A stretch of DNA of 64,000 bases from an uncultured Bacteroidia bacterium (GTDB lineage Bacteria; Bacteroidota; Bacteroidia; Bacteroidales; F082), in contig CACYHX010000013.1 of assembly GCA_902774365.1 (NCBI GenBank), positions 1 to 64,000 of the forward strand, read 5' to 3'. The notes beneath the pieces are model-generated. The model made no database searches. It saw nothing but the letters and a program-made list of their open reading frames with translations, and had not been told where the DNA came from. Shown here piece after piece: positions 38,041 through 46,546 of this stretch. Position 1 is the stretch's first letter. Each line of letters opens with the position of its first letter. A program made the position numbers and the translations under genes.

Positions 38041-38054
38041 CAGCCGAAAAAGAT

Positions 38055-38131
38055 GGTCTGGTAGCTCAGCTGGATAGAGCAACAGCCTTCTAAGCTGTGG
38101 GTCTTGGGTTCGAATCCCAACCGGATCACCA
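38055..38131 (+). tRNA. tRNA-Arg (TCT)
   Basis: 77 bases including an encoded CCA end. The acceptor stem GGTCTGG pairs with CCGGATC (two G-T pairs), the anticodon stem ACAGC / GCTGT encloses CTTCTAA (anticodon TCT), and the T arm contains GGTTCGAATCC. Confidence 0.96.
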
Positions 38132-38136
38132 TCAAT

Positions 38137-38162
38137 AAGGACTTCTTTTGAAGTCCTTTTTT
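38137..38162 (+). terminator. Terminator after tRNA-Arg
   Basis: Stem AAGGACTTC (38137-38145) / GAAGTCCTT (38150-38158) with a TTTT loop and a T-run. Confidence 0.85.
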
Positions 38163-38196
38163 ATTTGTTTTTTGGCAGAAAGGAACATTTTTTGCT

Positions 38197-38204
38197 TAGT
38201 TTTG
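38197..38204 (+). promoter_or_regulatory. -7 box TAGTTTTG for the DUF2007 gene
   Basis: Matches TAnnTTTG, 26 bases before the start at 38231. Confidence 0.55.
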
Positions 38205-38230
38205 CACTACCAAACATAATCCTTATCACC

Positions 38231-38482
38231 ATGGAAAACGAAATCAAGAAAGTCTACACTGGATCGTATATGAACGCCGAGTTCATCGGCAGCGTGTTGG
38301 ACCAAAACGGCATCCGTTTCCTCATCCGCAACTACCAACAAGAAAGCCTTGTGGCTGGCTGGGCTGCCAATGTCATCAAGGGCGAAGCCGCCGTGTATGT
38401 TTTCAGCGAGGACTACGACAAAGCCATGCTCCTGCTCGACGACATCAACGCCTGTGAAATCGATGAAGAATCAATGAATTAA
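38231..38482 (+). CDS. DUF2007-like small protein
   Basis: An 83-residue cytoplasmic protein. The pattern VYTGSYMNAEFIGSVLDQNGI, then VYVFSEDYDKAMLLLDD, fits the DUF2007 (putative signal-transducing) fold, a small alpha/beta domain of unknown role. The frame is open further upstream, but the ATG at 38231 lies just downstream of the promoter box and gives the normal family start. The next gene follows six bases later and probably shares the transcript. Confidence 0.75.
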   Translation: MENEIKKVYTGSYMNAEFIGSVLDQNGIRFLIRNYQQESLVAGWAANVIKGEAAVYVFSEDYDKAMLLLDDINACEIDEESMN

Positions 38483-38488
38483 AGAACC

Positions 38489-39388
38489 ATGCGTAGAAAA
38501 CTGTTTTTATTTTTGTTGTGTTCCTTGCTTGCAACACCAATTCTTCATGCACAACCCAAGGCGAACCACGTCGTTCTCATTGGTCTTGATGGTTGGGCTT
38601 CACATGACCTCGACAAAGCCCATGACATCCCCAACCTGAGGAGTCTCATGGATGGCGGCGCCTGTTCGATGCACAAGCGTTCCGTCATCCCTTCGAGTTC
38701 GGGTGTCAACTGGGCCAGCATGTTCATGGGGGCGGGTCCCGAGATGCATGGCTACACCACCTGGGGGTCGAAGACACCCGAAGTGGCTTCCATCGCCACC
38801 AACAAAAACGGCATCTTCCCTACTGTCTTTTCCGTAATACGCGAGCAACGTCCCAAGGCCGAGACAGGGTGCACCTTTGAATGGGACGGCATCAAATACG
38901 TCATCGACACGCTTTCCATCAGCCATATTGAGTATTTCGAGGAGGGTTGGAAGCAGGTGGAAGAAAACTGCGACAAGATTGTGAAATACATCAAGGACAA
39001 AAAACCGGTTTTCTTCGCTCCCTGTTTCGATGGCATTGATGGCATTGGACATGAAAAAGGATGGTACACAGAGGATTACTACAACTACCTTGTCCGTGTC
39101 GACCGTTGTGTGGGACGTATCATACAAGCCTTGAAGGATGCCGGAATCTATGACGACACTGTTATCATCGTCACTGGCGACCACGGCGGACATGACCAAG
39201 GCCATGGTACATTGGACATACGCGACATGGAGAGTCCTTTAGTGTTCTTCGGAAAAAACGTTCGCATAGGCTATCAAATCGATGCACCGTTAGTGCAATA
39301 TGATATCGCTGCCACCATTGCCTATATCCTTGACCTCGACATTCCCGAGGCATGGCGTGGCAAGCCCGTCAAACAGGCCTTCGAATAG
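38489..39388 (+). CDS. Exported alkaline-phosphatase-superfamily phosphodiesterase
   Basis: A 299-residue enzyme with a signal peptide (SLLATPILHAQ). Metal-site motifs of the type I phosphodiesterase/nucleotide pyrophosphatase group are visible: LIGLDGW (metal Asp34), the nucleophile region PSSSGVNWASM (a Ser takes the place of the usual Thr), APCFDGIDGIGHEKGW, and VTGDHGGHDQGHG near the C-terminus. It hydrolyses phosphodiester or phosphomonoester bonds in the periplasm; the substrate is unknown. Confidence 0.87.
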   Translation: MRRKLFLFLLCSLLATPILHAQPKANHVVLIGLDGWASHDLDKAHDIPNLRSLMDGGACSMHKRSVIPSSSGVNWASMFMGAGPEMHGYTTWGSKTPEVASIATNKNGIFPTVFSVIREQRPKAETGCTFEWDGIKYVIDTLSISHIEYFEEGWKQVEENCDKIVKYIKDKKPVFFAPCFDGIDGIGHEKGWYTEDYYNYLVRVDRCVGRIIQALKDAGIYDDTVIIVTGDHGGHDQGHGTLDIRDMESPLVFFGKNVRIGYQIDAPLVQYDIAATIAYILDLDIPEAWRGKPVKQAFE

Positions 39389-39406
39389 GAGTTCGGAAAA
39401 AATGCG

Positions 39407-39414
39407 TACCTTTG
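39407..39414 (+). promoter_or_regulatory. -7 box TACCTTTG for the LolD-like gene
   Basis: Matches TAnnTTTG, 19 bases before the ATG at 39434. Confidence 0.6.
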
Positions 39415-39433
39415 CACGCTAAATTTGTCAGAC

Positions 39434-40081
39434 ATGATTCAAGCAACAGGGATATACAAGTCCTACGGATCGCTAGAGGTGTTGAAAGGCATCGACCTGC
39501 ACATCAACAAGAAGGAAATCGTGAGCATCGTCGGGGCTTCTGGGGCGGGCAAGTCTACCCTACTCCACATCATCGGCACCCTCGACAAGGCCGACCGCGG
39601 ACAGCTGCGCATTGATGGCACCGAAGTCAATAAGCTGAACGACACCGAACTGGCCGCTTTCCGCAATAAAAAAATCGGCTTCGTCTTCCAGTTCCATCAC
39701 CTCTTACCCGAGTTCACTGCCATCGAAAACATCTGCATCCCGGCATATATCGGGGGCATGGGTAAAAAAGAAGCCACGGAGAAAGCCATGAAACTTCTTG
39801 AATACTTGAATCTTATCGACAGAAAAGACCACAAGCCCTCGCAACTCTCGGGTGGCGAGCAGCAACGCATCGCTGTGGCTCGCGCCCTTATCAATAGCCC
39901 TGCCGTGGTGTTGGCCGACGAGCCTTCGGGCAACCTCGACTCGAAGTCGGCTCAAGAGTTGCACAAGCTGTTCTTCCGCCTTCGCGACGAGATGGGACAA
40001 ACCTTCGTCATCGTCACGCATAATCCGGAGTTGGCTGCTATGTCGGATCGGACGATTACTATTAAGGATGGGAGGATTTAG
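39434..40081 (+). CDS. ABC transporter ATPase, LolD/MacB type
   Basis: A 215-residue ATPase on the inner face of the membrane. Walker A is GASGAGKST, the Q-loop region is [14 protein letters not shown], the signature is LSGGEQQR and Walker B is VVLADEPSG. The [12 protein letters not shown] sequence and short length fit LolD, which powers release of lipoproteins from the inner membrane. The permease is not adjacent; a LolC/E-like permease lies about 4 kb away at 44075-45298. A TTG three codons upstream could also serve as start, but the ATG gives the usual N-terminus. Confidence 0.9.
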   Translation: MIQATGIYKSYGSLEVLKGIDLHINKKEIVSIVGASGAGKSTLLHIIGTLDKADRGQLRIDGTEVNKLNDTELAAFRNKKIGFVFQFHHLLPEFTAIENICIPAYIGGMGKKEATEKAMKLLEYLNLIDRKDHKPSQLSGGEQQRIAVARALINSPAVVLADEPSGNLDSKSAQELHKLFFRLRDEMGQTFVIVTHNPELAAMSDRTITIKDGRI

Positions 40082-40082
40082 T

Positions 40083-40178
40083 TGAGAGTTTGGAGTTTGG
40101 AGTTTAGAGTTTAGAGTTGAGAGTTGAGAGTCAGTTGAGAGTTTAGAGTTTAGAGTTGAGAGTTGAAAGTTTAGAGTT
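40083..40178 (+). repeat. Degenerate 7-bp tandem repeat
   Basis: About thirteen copies of GAGTTTG / GAGTTTA / GAGTTGA-type units fill most of the gap between the ATPase gene and the TPR/TolA-like gene. Repeat number could vary and change the leader length. Confidence 0.8.
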
Positions 40179-40231
40179 GTTGGATTTGCAAACAATAATA
40201 ACAGCATTTTTTCGTTAGGTAGTCTATAATT

Positions 40232-42301
40232 ATGAAGTTCATGAACAAGAGACTTTTCTTTACTATACTTTTCGGCGCATCGTTGTTGTTGAGCGCCAAT
40301 GTTGTCAAGGCACAAAACGCCGAGTCGTATGAGTCGCTGATGAAGAAAGGCAACGAGAAATTCAATGCCAAGGACTACATCAGCGCGAAGACCTATTACG
40401 AGATGGCGCTGAAACAAAAAGCCAACGACCCGACTGCCAAAAAGAAGCTTGACGAGTCGGTGAAGAAAATCCAGGAAGATGGTGCCCGTCAGGAGATTTT
40501 CTACTCGCACCTGGATACTGGCGACCAGTTCTATAGCCAACAAAAATACGAGGAGGCCCTGGCGGAATACGAACGCGCCTTGCAGGTGTTTCCTAACGAC
40601 AAATACGTCACCGGTCAAGCCGATGCTGTCCGTGCCATCCTCAAGGAACGTCAAGACAAACAAGACGCCTTTGACACGGCCATGAGTCTGGGCGAGAGCC
40701 TGCTGGCCGAGGACAACTTCGACGCAGCCATCATGCAGTTTGAAACGGCAAGCAGCATCTTCCCCGCCGACAAACTCCCCAAGGAGAAACTGGCTGACGC
40801 ACGACAAAAGAAACAACTCTATACCGAGAAGGTGGCACGCTTCGACAAGCTCGTGGAAGAAGCCCGTCAGTTTGGACTGAGAAAGAACTATGAAGCCGCC
40901 ATCGGCAAGCTCGACCAAGCCTTGGAACTCTTCCCCAACGACGTGGAAGCCAACGCCAAACGTAACGAATACCAAGCCGCCAAAGGCATTGCCGACCAAT
41001 ACAACGGCATCATCGCCTCAGCCGACCGCCTTCACGAGAGCAAGTCCTATAAGGAAGCCAAGGCTCAGTATCAAAACGCCTTGGCCGTAGTGCCCGGCGA
41101 CGCCTACGCCACCGACATGATCGGTCGTCTCAATCCGCTCATCGCACAACAAGACGCCGAAGAGGCCGCTCGCATCGCTGCGGAACAGGAAGCGGCACGT
41201 CTGGCTGCCGAAGCCGAGGCCGCAAGGTTGGCCGCAGAGGCAGAAGCCGCCCGTATCGCTGCCGAACAAGAGGCAGCAAGGATTGCCGCCGAGCAAGAAG
41301 CCGCTCGATTGGCTGCCGAAGAGGCTGCCAGAATCGCGGCGGAACAGGAAGCTGCCCGTCTGGCCGCCGAGGCCGAGGCCGCTCGTATCGCTGCCGAAGA
41401 GGAAGCCGCTCGTCAGGCCGCTCTCGCCGCTGCCGAGGCCGAACGCCAAGCCACCATCAAAACCATGATGGATGCAGCCGACGCCTTGTTTGACCAACAA
41501 GACTATCCCCAAGCCAAAGTGAAATACCAAGAGGTTGTAGCCTTCGACGAAGGCAACGCTGCTGCCACCGCCAGAATCAACGAAATCGACAGCATCCTGG
41601 CACAAATGGCCGCCGAGCTGGAAGCCAACTACAACAAGGCCATGACCGCCGGCAACCAAGCCATGAGTGAAGAGAAGTTCGCCGAGGCCATCACGCAGTA
41701 TCAATCGGCATTGGTCATCAAGCCCGAGGACCCCGCTGCCACGACACAACTGGCCGCTGCCACGAAGGCGGAGAGCGACCGCATCGCCGCTTTGCGTAGC
41801 CAATACAACAAATTCGTCAAGGAAGGCGACGCCCACTTCAAGACCAACACCTTCGACAAGGCCATCGAGGCCTACACCAAAGCCGAGGAACTTGGTCTGG
41901 AGACCTACCCCACCGAGATGATAGCCCGCATCAGCGAGATCATCGAACAGAACAAAATGTATGAGCTGAACAACGAGCCTATGCTGCTTGCCGCCGGACA
42001 AGCCCAGCGCTTCGACTTCAACAAGATAGAGGTGGCGGTGCGTCGTTCCAACTACATCATCATCAAGGTGCGCAACCCGCATCCCGAGAAGACCTTCCCG
42101 ATGATCGTCTCCTTCGGCGGTACCGGTGGAAAGAACGGCGGCTTCGTGCTGCCCATCGCCGCCACTGAAGAGGAAAAGACCTTCATCTTCCGCATCGGCT
42201 CACAGTACAAGTGGTTCAGCGAAGACAACACCTGGATTGAGATCGTCTCCGAGAATAACGAGGTGGAGATTGGTAAGCTGGAGATTTCGAGGAGCAACTA
42301 A
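40232..42301 (+). CDS. Exported TPR protein with TolA-like Ala/Glu/Arg repeat
   Basis: A 689-residue protein with a signal peptide (LLLSANVVKAQ). TPR units cover about 25-305 (YEEALAEYERALQVFPND and relatives). Residues about 310-405 are near-perfect nine-residue repeats of the type EAARIAAEQ or EAARLAAEA, giving a long helix rather than a heptad coiled coil. More TPR units follow (about 410-560). The C-terminal ~120 residues (PMLLAAGQAQRFDFNKIEVAVR, FPMIVSFGGTGGKNGGFVLP) form a beta domain. Likely periplasm-spanning. Its stop overlaps the convergent gene's stop. Confidence 0.75.
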   Translation: MKFMNKRLFFTILFGASLLLSANVVKAQNAESYESLMKKGNEKFNAKDYISAKTYYEMALKQKANDPTAKKKLDESVKKIQEDGARQEIFYSHLDTGDQFYSQQKYEEALAEYERALQVFPNDKYVTGQADAVRAILKERQDKQDAFDTAMSLGESLLAEDNFDAAIMQFETASSIFPADKLPKEKLADARQKKQLYTEKVARFDKLVEEARQFGLRKNYEAAIGKLDQALELFPNDVEANAKRNEYQAAKGIADQYNGIIASADRLHESKSYKEAKAQYQNALAVVPGDAYATDMIGRLNPLIAQQDAEEAARIAAEQEAARLAAEAEAARLAAEAEAARIAAEQEAARIAAEQEAARLAAEEAARIAAEQEAARLAAEAEAARIAAEEEAARQAALAAAEAERQATIKTMMDAADALFDQQDYPQAKVKYQEVVAFDEGNAAATARINEIDSILAQMAAELEANYNKAMTAGNQAMSEEKFAEAITQYQSALVIKPEDPAATTQLAAATKAESDRIAALRSQYNKFVKEGDAHFKTNTFDKAIEAYTKAEELGLETYPTEMIARISEIIEQNKMYELNNEPMLLAAGQAQRFDFNKIEVAVRRSNYIIIKVRNPHPEKTFPMIVSFGGTGGKNGGFVLPIAATEEEKTFIFRIGSQYKWFSEDNTWIEIVSENNEVEIGKLEISRSN

Positions 42302-42753
42302 AACGCCTCCGAAGGAATGGCAACGGGTACTTCCGTCGCACCATTCATCTGACTCACCGAATAGACGCTGTCGACCACATAATGGGTCATGCCGCGCCAC
42401 GGCAAAGTGCCGAGGTATTCCTTGTAGTGCAGTTCCACCATCTTACCCGTGCAACGCTCCAACTGTTTCGCCACATTCTTATCCTTCACCGAGAAGTTGA
42501 ACTCGTTTGACTGGATGGTGTTGGTGGTGTTTTTGGAGTTGTAGCCCGCTTGGATGAGGCGGCCTTCATAGGTCTTGAAGATATAGCCTTTGTAGACGAA
42601 CAAGTTCAACTCTCCCGCCTTCACGCCGCTGCCGAAGACGAAGAAGAACTTGAAGAAAATGAAAGCCGCGGCGGCCACCACGATGATGATGCTTAATGCA
42701 GTAAGGATTTTTCTCCCTATTCCTTTTTTGGGTTTTTCTGAATACTCTTCCAT
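42298..42753 (-). CDS. Small membrane-anchored protein of a Bacteroidota family
   Basis: A 151-residue protein. A charged N-terminus (MEEYSEKPKKGIGRK) is followed by one transmembrane helix (about 16-37) and a soluble domain with the recognisable motif YKGYIFKTYEGRLIQAG. This matches a small Bacteroidota family often mislabelled 6-phosphogluconate dehydrogenase in databases. True function unknown. Its stop (TAG) overlaps the TAA of the convergent gene, and it starts two bases after nth, implying co-transcription. Confidence 0.65.
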   Translation of the reverse strand: MEEYSEKPKKGIGRKILTALSIIIVVAAAAFIFFKFFFVFGSGVKAGELNLFVYKGYIFKTYEGRLIQAGYNSKNTTNTIQSNEFNFSVKDKNVAKQLERCTGKMVELHYKEYLGTLPWRGMTHYVVDSVYSVSQMNGATEVPVAIPSEAF

Positions 42754-42755
42754 GG

Positions 42756-43412
42756 TTATTTCTGTTTGTTTTGTTTGTTCTTGAAATAGTCGCAAATGGC
42801 GGTGATGCCACATCCCTCGCATTTCGGCTTGCGGGCGAGGCAGACGTAGCGCCCGTGCAAGATAAGCCAATGGTGCGCCTTCGATATCACCGATTGGGGC
42901 AGATGCGCCACGAGGGTCTTTTCCGTCTCCAGCACATTCTTGGAGTTCTTGGTCAAACCGATGCGATTGGAAACACGAAACACATGCGTGTCGACCGGCA
43001 TGGCAGGCTGGTCGAAGGCCACGGCCATCATCACGTTGGCAGTCTTGCGGCCAACGCCAGGCAGCTTCTGCAGGTCGTCGAGGTTGTTGGGGACGATGCC
43101 GTCGAAGTCGCTCACGAGGGTCTGCGCCATACCCAACAGGTTCTTGGCCTTGTTGTTGGGATAAGAGATGCTTTTGATATAACCGTAAATCTCATCCACC
43201 GACGCAGCAGCCATGTCCTGTGCCGTCGGGAAACGCTGAAACAGGGCCGGCGTAGTCATATTGACACGCTTGTCTGTGCATTGTGCCGAGAGGATCACTG
43301 CCACGAGCAACTGATACGGGTTTGCATAATGCAACTCCGACTCAGCGATAGGCATGTGCTCCTCAAAATAGGCTACAAAGGTGTCGTATTTCTGTTGGAT
43401 CTTGGTTTTCAT
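42756..43412 (-). CDS. nth: Endonuclease III (DNA glycosylase/AP lyase)
   Basis: A 218-residue base-excision repair enzyme removing oxidised pyrimidines. The helix-hairpin-helix LPGVGRKTAN holds the catalytic Lys123, VDTHVFRV holds Asp141, and the C-terminal 4Fe-4S cluster ligands are Cys191, 198, 201 and 207 (spacing 6-2-5). Length is normal. The chosen ATG gives the family N-terminus; an open upstream frame has no family similarity. Confidence 0.96.
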   Translation of the reverse strand: MKTKIQQKYDTFVAYFEEHMPIAESELHYANPYQLLVAVILSAQCTDKRVNMTTPALFQRFPTAQDMAAASVDEIYGYIKSISYPNNKAKNLLGMAQTLVSDFDGIVPNNLDDLQKLPGVGRKTANVMMAVAFDQPAMPVDTHVFRVSNRIGLTKNSKNVLETEKTLVAHLPQSVISKAHHWLILHGRYVCLARKPKCEGCGITAICDYFKNKQNKQK

Positions 43413-43552
43413 ATTCTTTTCCACAAAACTGGCAAAACCACCAAAACAATTTCTCCATGTGGAAAGCACGTCATCCGGCTGCTTTCCTGCGGCAAGGCAG
43501 TTGCCGCGCCGCATCCATAAGCAAGTTTTGTCTTGTTTTGAATGTTTTGTGA

Positions 43553-44005
43553 TTAAATGATATCCCCCTGGTCATCAACGAGGACGCCCCAGCTGATAGC
43601 CGTCAGGCCTTCCTCGTCGAAGAAAAAGTCAACCAAGGCATCTTCGAAGGAAACGCGCAGCTCGTCATCTTCGGTCTCCTCTTCCAACTCCTTGAAACCT
43701 TGCTTCTTCATCAGGTCGATGATTTCTTCTTTCGTAAGGTCGAACACCGGCTTGCCATAGAGCGTGGCCGCCTCGTTTTCAGTCTCGAAGCAAGCCACCA
43801 CCGATTTGGTCACACCCTCGAGATAGATGTTGGTTTCAAGTTCGTCGTATTCATAATAAATGGAGCGGTTGCCCGTTTCCTCCATATCGCTCAGCTCTTC
43901 GTAAAAGTCGGGCATGCCCAATAACTTGACTGTCTCGTCAAGGGTCATTCCGAAAGGTATTTCGCCGTAACCTTTCAACGGCATAATGGTAAAGTCTTTC
44001 ATCAT
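43553..44005 (-). CDS. Acidic cytoplasmic protein, unknown function
   Basis: A 150-residue, strongly acidic protein with no signal peptide or membrane helix. A segment YGEIPFGMTLDETVKLLGMPD resembles the start of small SmpA/BamE-like or immunity-type folds (a helix before a GxPD turn), and the rest alternates strands with acidic loops (EEETEDDEL, FFFDEEGLTAISWG). No family can be named with confidence. It lies alone between nth and the permease gene, and no toxin gene is adjacent. ATG ATG at the start leaves the first Met uncertain. Confidence 0.55.
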   Translation of the reverse strand: MMKDFTIMPLKGYGEIPFGMTLDETVKLLGMPDFYEELSDMEETGNRSIYYEYDELETNIYLEGVTKSVVACFETENEAATLYGKPVFDLTKEEIIDLMKKQGFKELEEETEDDELRVSFEDALVDFFFDEEGLTAISWGVLVDDQGDII

Positions 44006-44074
44006 AATAATGTTGATTGGGCGGCTAAGATAGGCATTTTCCCAAAGCGCCCGCCATTTTTCAAGAAATTTTCA

Positions 44075-45298
44075 TCATTCGAAACGTATCGACTTGGTGG
44101 GACTGATGCGATTGATGACCGAAGTCGGGATGAGCAGCATCAACACCCAAAGTAGGAAGGTGCCCATGTTGATGAGAACCACAGTGCTGAGATGCAATTC
44201 GATAGGCACGGCTGAGAGATAATAGGTTTCCGCATTCAGCTTGATGAAACCAGTGTATTGCTGCAAGAGGCAGAATGCCAATCCGATGACGTTGCCAATC
44301 ACCATGCCGATAAGCAAGATGCGCAGCGAACGGCGCAGAAACACCTCACGGACGAACTTGTTGCTGGCCCCCATGGCTTTCAGCAGGCCGATGGTCGAAG
44401 TGCGCTCAATGATGATAATCAGCAACATACTGATGACCGTGATGCCGGCCACAAGGAGCATCAAGGCCATGATGAGCCACACGTTGGTGTCGAGCAAATC
44501 GAGCCAGTCGAAGATCTGGGGATTGCTTTCGCGGGCGGTATAGGAAGCCAAATTTGAGGGCAAGGAATAATACAACTTGTCGTTGACTTGGTTGACGTCG
44601 GCATCAGCCTCCAAAGCGATTTCCAACAGGCCGGCTTCATTATCTTCCCAACCATTCAGCTTGCGAATCTGGTTGAGGTCGGCGAAGACATAACGCTCGT
44701 CGAACTCATAGAGACCCGTCTCAAAGATGCCCGTCACCGTGAACTTTCTGCCTCGTGCCTGCTGGTCCTTGTCGATGAACCACACGCGGACGTCATCGCC
44801 CACATTGAGAAGCATCTTGTTGGCAATCACCTTGGAGACCAGCACTTCCGTCGAACGCTCTCCTGCCTTGTATTGCGGCGTTTGGCCTTCGATGAGGCAT
44901 TGGGCGAAATATGTCCAGTCATAGTTCTCGTCCACGCCCTTCAGCACCACGCCTTGAATCTCGTCGTCGGTCTTGATCATGCCCGCCTTGTTGGCCACCA
45001 TCTGATAATGATTGATGCCTTCAACGGAGTTCAACCGGCTGATTAATAGCGAGTCCAACTGAAAAGGCGTCTCCTCCACCGACTCGTTCTCGTCGAGCGA
45101 CTGCACATGGATAGGCGCCACGAAGCCGATGACCTTTTCGCGGATCTGGTTCTTGAAACCCACCACGACCGCCCAAGCGATGAGCATCACGATGATGGCC
45201 AAGGCCACACTCGTGACGGCTAGTCGCATCACCGTCGAGGAAAGATTTTCCTTCGAAAGCGAAAAAATACGGTCTGCTATGAATTTTGGGCCCGACAT
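44075..45298 (-). CDS. FtsX-like ABC permease, LolC/LolE type
   Basis: A 407-residue inner-membrane protein. It has an N-terminal helix (about 25-45; VTSVALAIIVMLIAWAVVVG), a large periplasmic domain (about 50-270) and three C-terminal helices (about 275-300, 325-350, 375-398), the MacB/FtsX layout. The cytoplasmic loop KAMGASNKFVREVFLRRS is the ATPase-coupling helix. Together with the ATPase at 39434 it could form a lipoprotein-release system, but the genes are not linked in an operon. The chosen start MSGPKFIA lies just below overlapping promoter boxes. Confidence 0.85.
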   Translation of the reverse strand: MSGPKFIADRIFSLSKENLSSTVMRLAVTSVALAIIVMLIAWAVVVGFKNQIREKVIGFVAPIHVQSLDENESVEETPFQLDSLLISRLNSVEGINHYQMVANKAGMIKTDDEIQGVVLKGVDENYDWTYFAQCLIEGQTPQYKAGERSTEVLVSKVIANKMLLNVGDDVRVWFIDKDQQARGRKFTVTGIFETGLYEFDERYVFADLNQIRKLNGWEDNEAGLLEIALEADADVNQVNDKLYYSLPSNLASYTARESNPQIFDWLDLLDTNVWLIMALMLLVAGITVISMLLIIIIERTSTIGLLKAMGASNKFVREVFLRRSLRILLIGMVIGNVIGLAFCLLQQYTGFIKLNAETYYLSAVPIELHLSTVVLINMGTFLLWVLMLLIPTSVINRISPTKSIRFE

Positions 45299-45313
45299 TT
45301 GCAGTAAATTCAA

Positions 45314-45321
45314 TAATTTTG
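45314..45321 (+). promoter_or_regulatory. -7 box TAATTTTG for the NamZ-type gene
   Basis: Matches TAnnTTTG. It abuts the minus-strand box at 45322-45329 with no base between them. Confidence 0.55.
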
Positions 45322-45329
45322 CAAAGGTA
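45322..45329 (-). promoter_or_regulatory. -7 box TACCTTTG for the LolC/E-like gene
   Basis: Matches TAnnTTTG on the minus strand, 23 bases before its start. It faces the plus-strand box, so both cannot be occupied at once. Confidence 0.55.
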
Positions 45330-45343
45330 AAAAATAAACCGAA

Positions 45344-46546
45344 ATGAAACGACAATTCTTTGCCATAGCTATCTTCTGCCTCGCCTTCTTCACGACGGCC
45401 CATGCTCAGATCTTCAAGACCAACGACGAGCCTGCCTTGGTGCTCATCAACAAGGCGCATTACGTCTCAGCAGCCATGCAAACCAATGACTATCTGCCGC
45501 TTATCCAAGGCAAACGCGTTGGCATCGTAGGCAACCAAACCAGCATCGTCGGCGAGACGCATTTGGTTGATACCTTGCTCTCCTTAGGTGTTGACGTGCG
45601 CAAAATCTACACACCCGAGCACGGCTTCCGTGGCACCGCCGATGCCGGAGCCAAAGTCAACAGCGGCAAAGACGAGAAAACAGGCATCCCCATCGTCTCA
45701 CTCTACGGCAAAAACAAGAAACCCACACCTGAGATGCTGCAAGGCATCGACATCATCCTCTTTGACTTGCAAGACGTCGGCGTGCGTTTCTATACCTATA
45801 TCTCCACAATGACTTATGTGATGGAGGCCGCTGCCGAAAACGACCTTCCCGTCATCGTCCTCGACCGACCTAATCCCAATGGCTTCTTCGTTGACGGTCC
45901 TGTGCTGAAGTCCGAAAACTCATCATTTGTTGGAATGCATCAGGTGCCCGTCGTCTACGGGATGACCATTGGAGAATATGCCAAGATGGTGAATGGCGAA
46001 GGCTGGCTGAAGAACGGCGTCACCTGCGACCTCACGGTGATACCTATTAAAAAATACAACCGCAAAGCCATCTACGAGTTGCCCGTGAAGCCTTCACCCA
46101 ACCTGCCCAATTGGGAATCGGTGTATCTCTACCCCACTCTTTGTTTCTTCGAAGGCAGCATCGTCAGCATCGGGCGCGGCACCGACACGCCATTCCAAGT
46201 GTATGGTCACCCTGCCATGCGCGGCAGCTACACATTCACGCCCAAAAGCACCAGCGGTGCCTCAAAGCCTTTGCTGGAAGGCCAGCGTTGCCGTGGCGAA
46301 AACCTTGTGGAGTTTGCACATGACTATGCCCGTAATGCCGACCTGCTTCATCTGGAATGGATTATCGAGGCTTACCAACAGTTGAAAGACAAATCTTTCT
46401 TCTCCAACTATTTCCGTCTGCTCTCAGGCGACAAGCAGCTGCAACGCGACATAGAAAACGGGAAAAGCGCTGACGAAATCCGCGCTTCGTGGGAGGACGA
46501 CCTTGAGACGTTCAAGGCTGTTCGGGGGAAATACCTGTTGTATTGA
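45344..46546 (+). CDS. DUF1343/NamZ-type exo-beta-N-acetylmuramidase, exported
   Basis: A 400-residue enzyme with a signal peptide (FTTAHAQ). The family motifs are clear: GKRVGIVGNQTS, IYTPEHGFRG, DAGAKV, DIILFDLQDVGVRFYTYISTM, VLDRPNPNG and SIGRGTDTPFQVYGHP. Members with known activity (NamZ) release MurNAc from the ends of peptidoglycan glycan chains, so a role in wall recycling is likely. The conserved Glu of PEHGF and the DVGVR segment are candidates for the active site. The stop abuts the convergent HD gene. Confidence 0.9.
   Translation: MKRQFFAIAIFCLAFFTTAHAQIFKTNDEPALVLINKAHYVSAAMQTNDYLPLIQGKRVGIVGNQTSIVGETHLVDTLLSLGVDVRKIYTPEHGFRGTADAGAKVNSGKDEKTGIPIVSLYGKNKKPTPEMLQGIDIILFDLQDVGVRFYTYISTMTYVMEAAAENDLPVIVLDRPNPNGFFVDGPVLKSENSSFVGMHQVPVVYGMTIGEYAKMVNGEGWLKNGVTCDLTVIPIKKYNRKAIYELPVKPSPNLPNWESVYLYPTLCFFEGSIVSIGRGTDTPFQVYGHPAMRGSYTFTPKSTSGASKPLLEGQRCRGENLVEFAHDYARNADLLHLEWIIEAYQQLKDKSFFSNYFRLLSGDKQLQRDIENGKSADEIRASWEDDLETFKAVRGKYLLY

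Noticed and set aside
40083..40178. CRISPR array
   Set aside because: The units are seven bases long with no spacers, and no cas gene is in the window.
39704..40999. A 431-codon antisense frame spanning the ATPase and TPR genes
   Set aside because: It runs through the seven-base repeat array and two well-supported genes and shows no domain.
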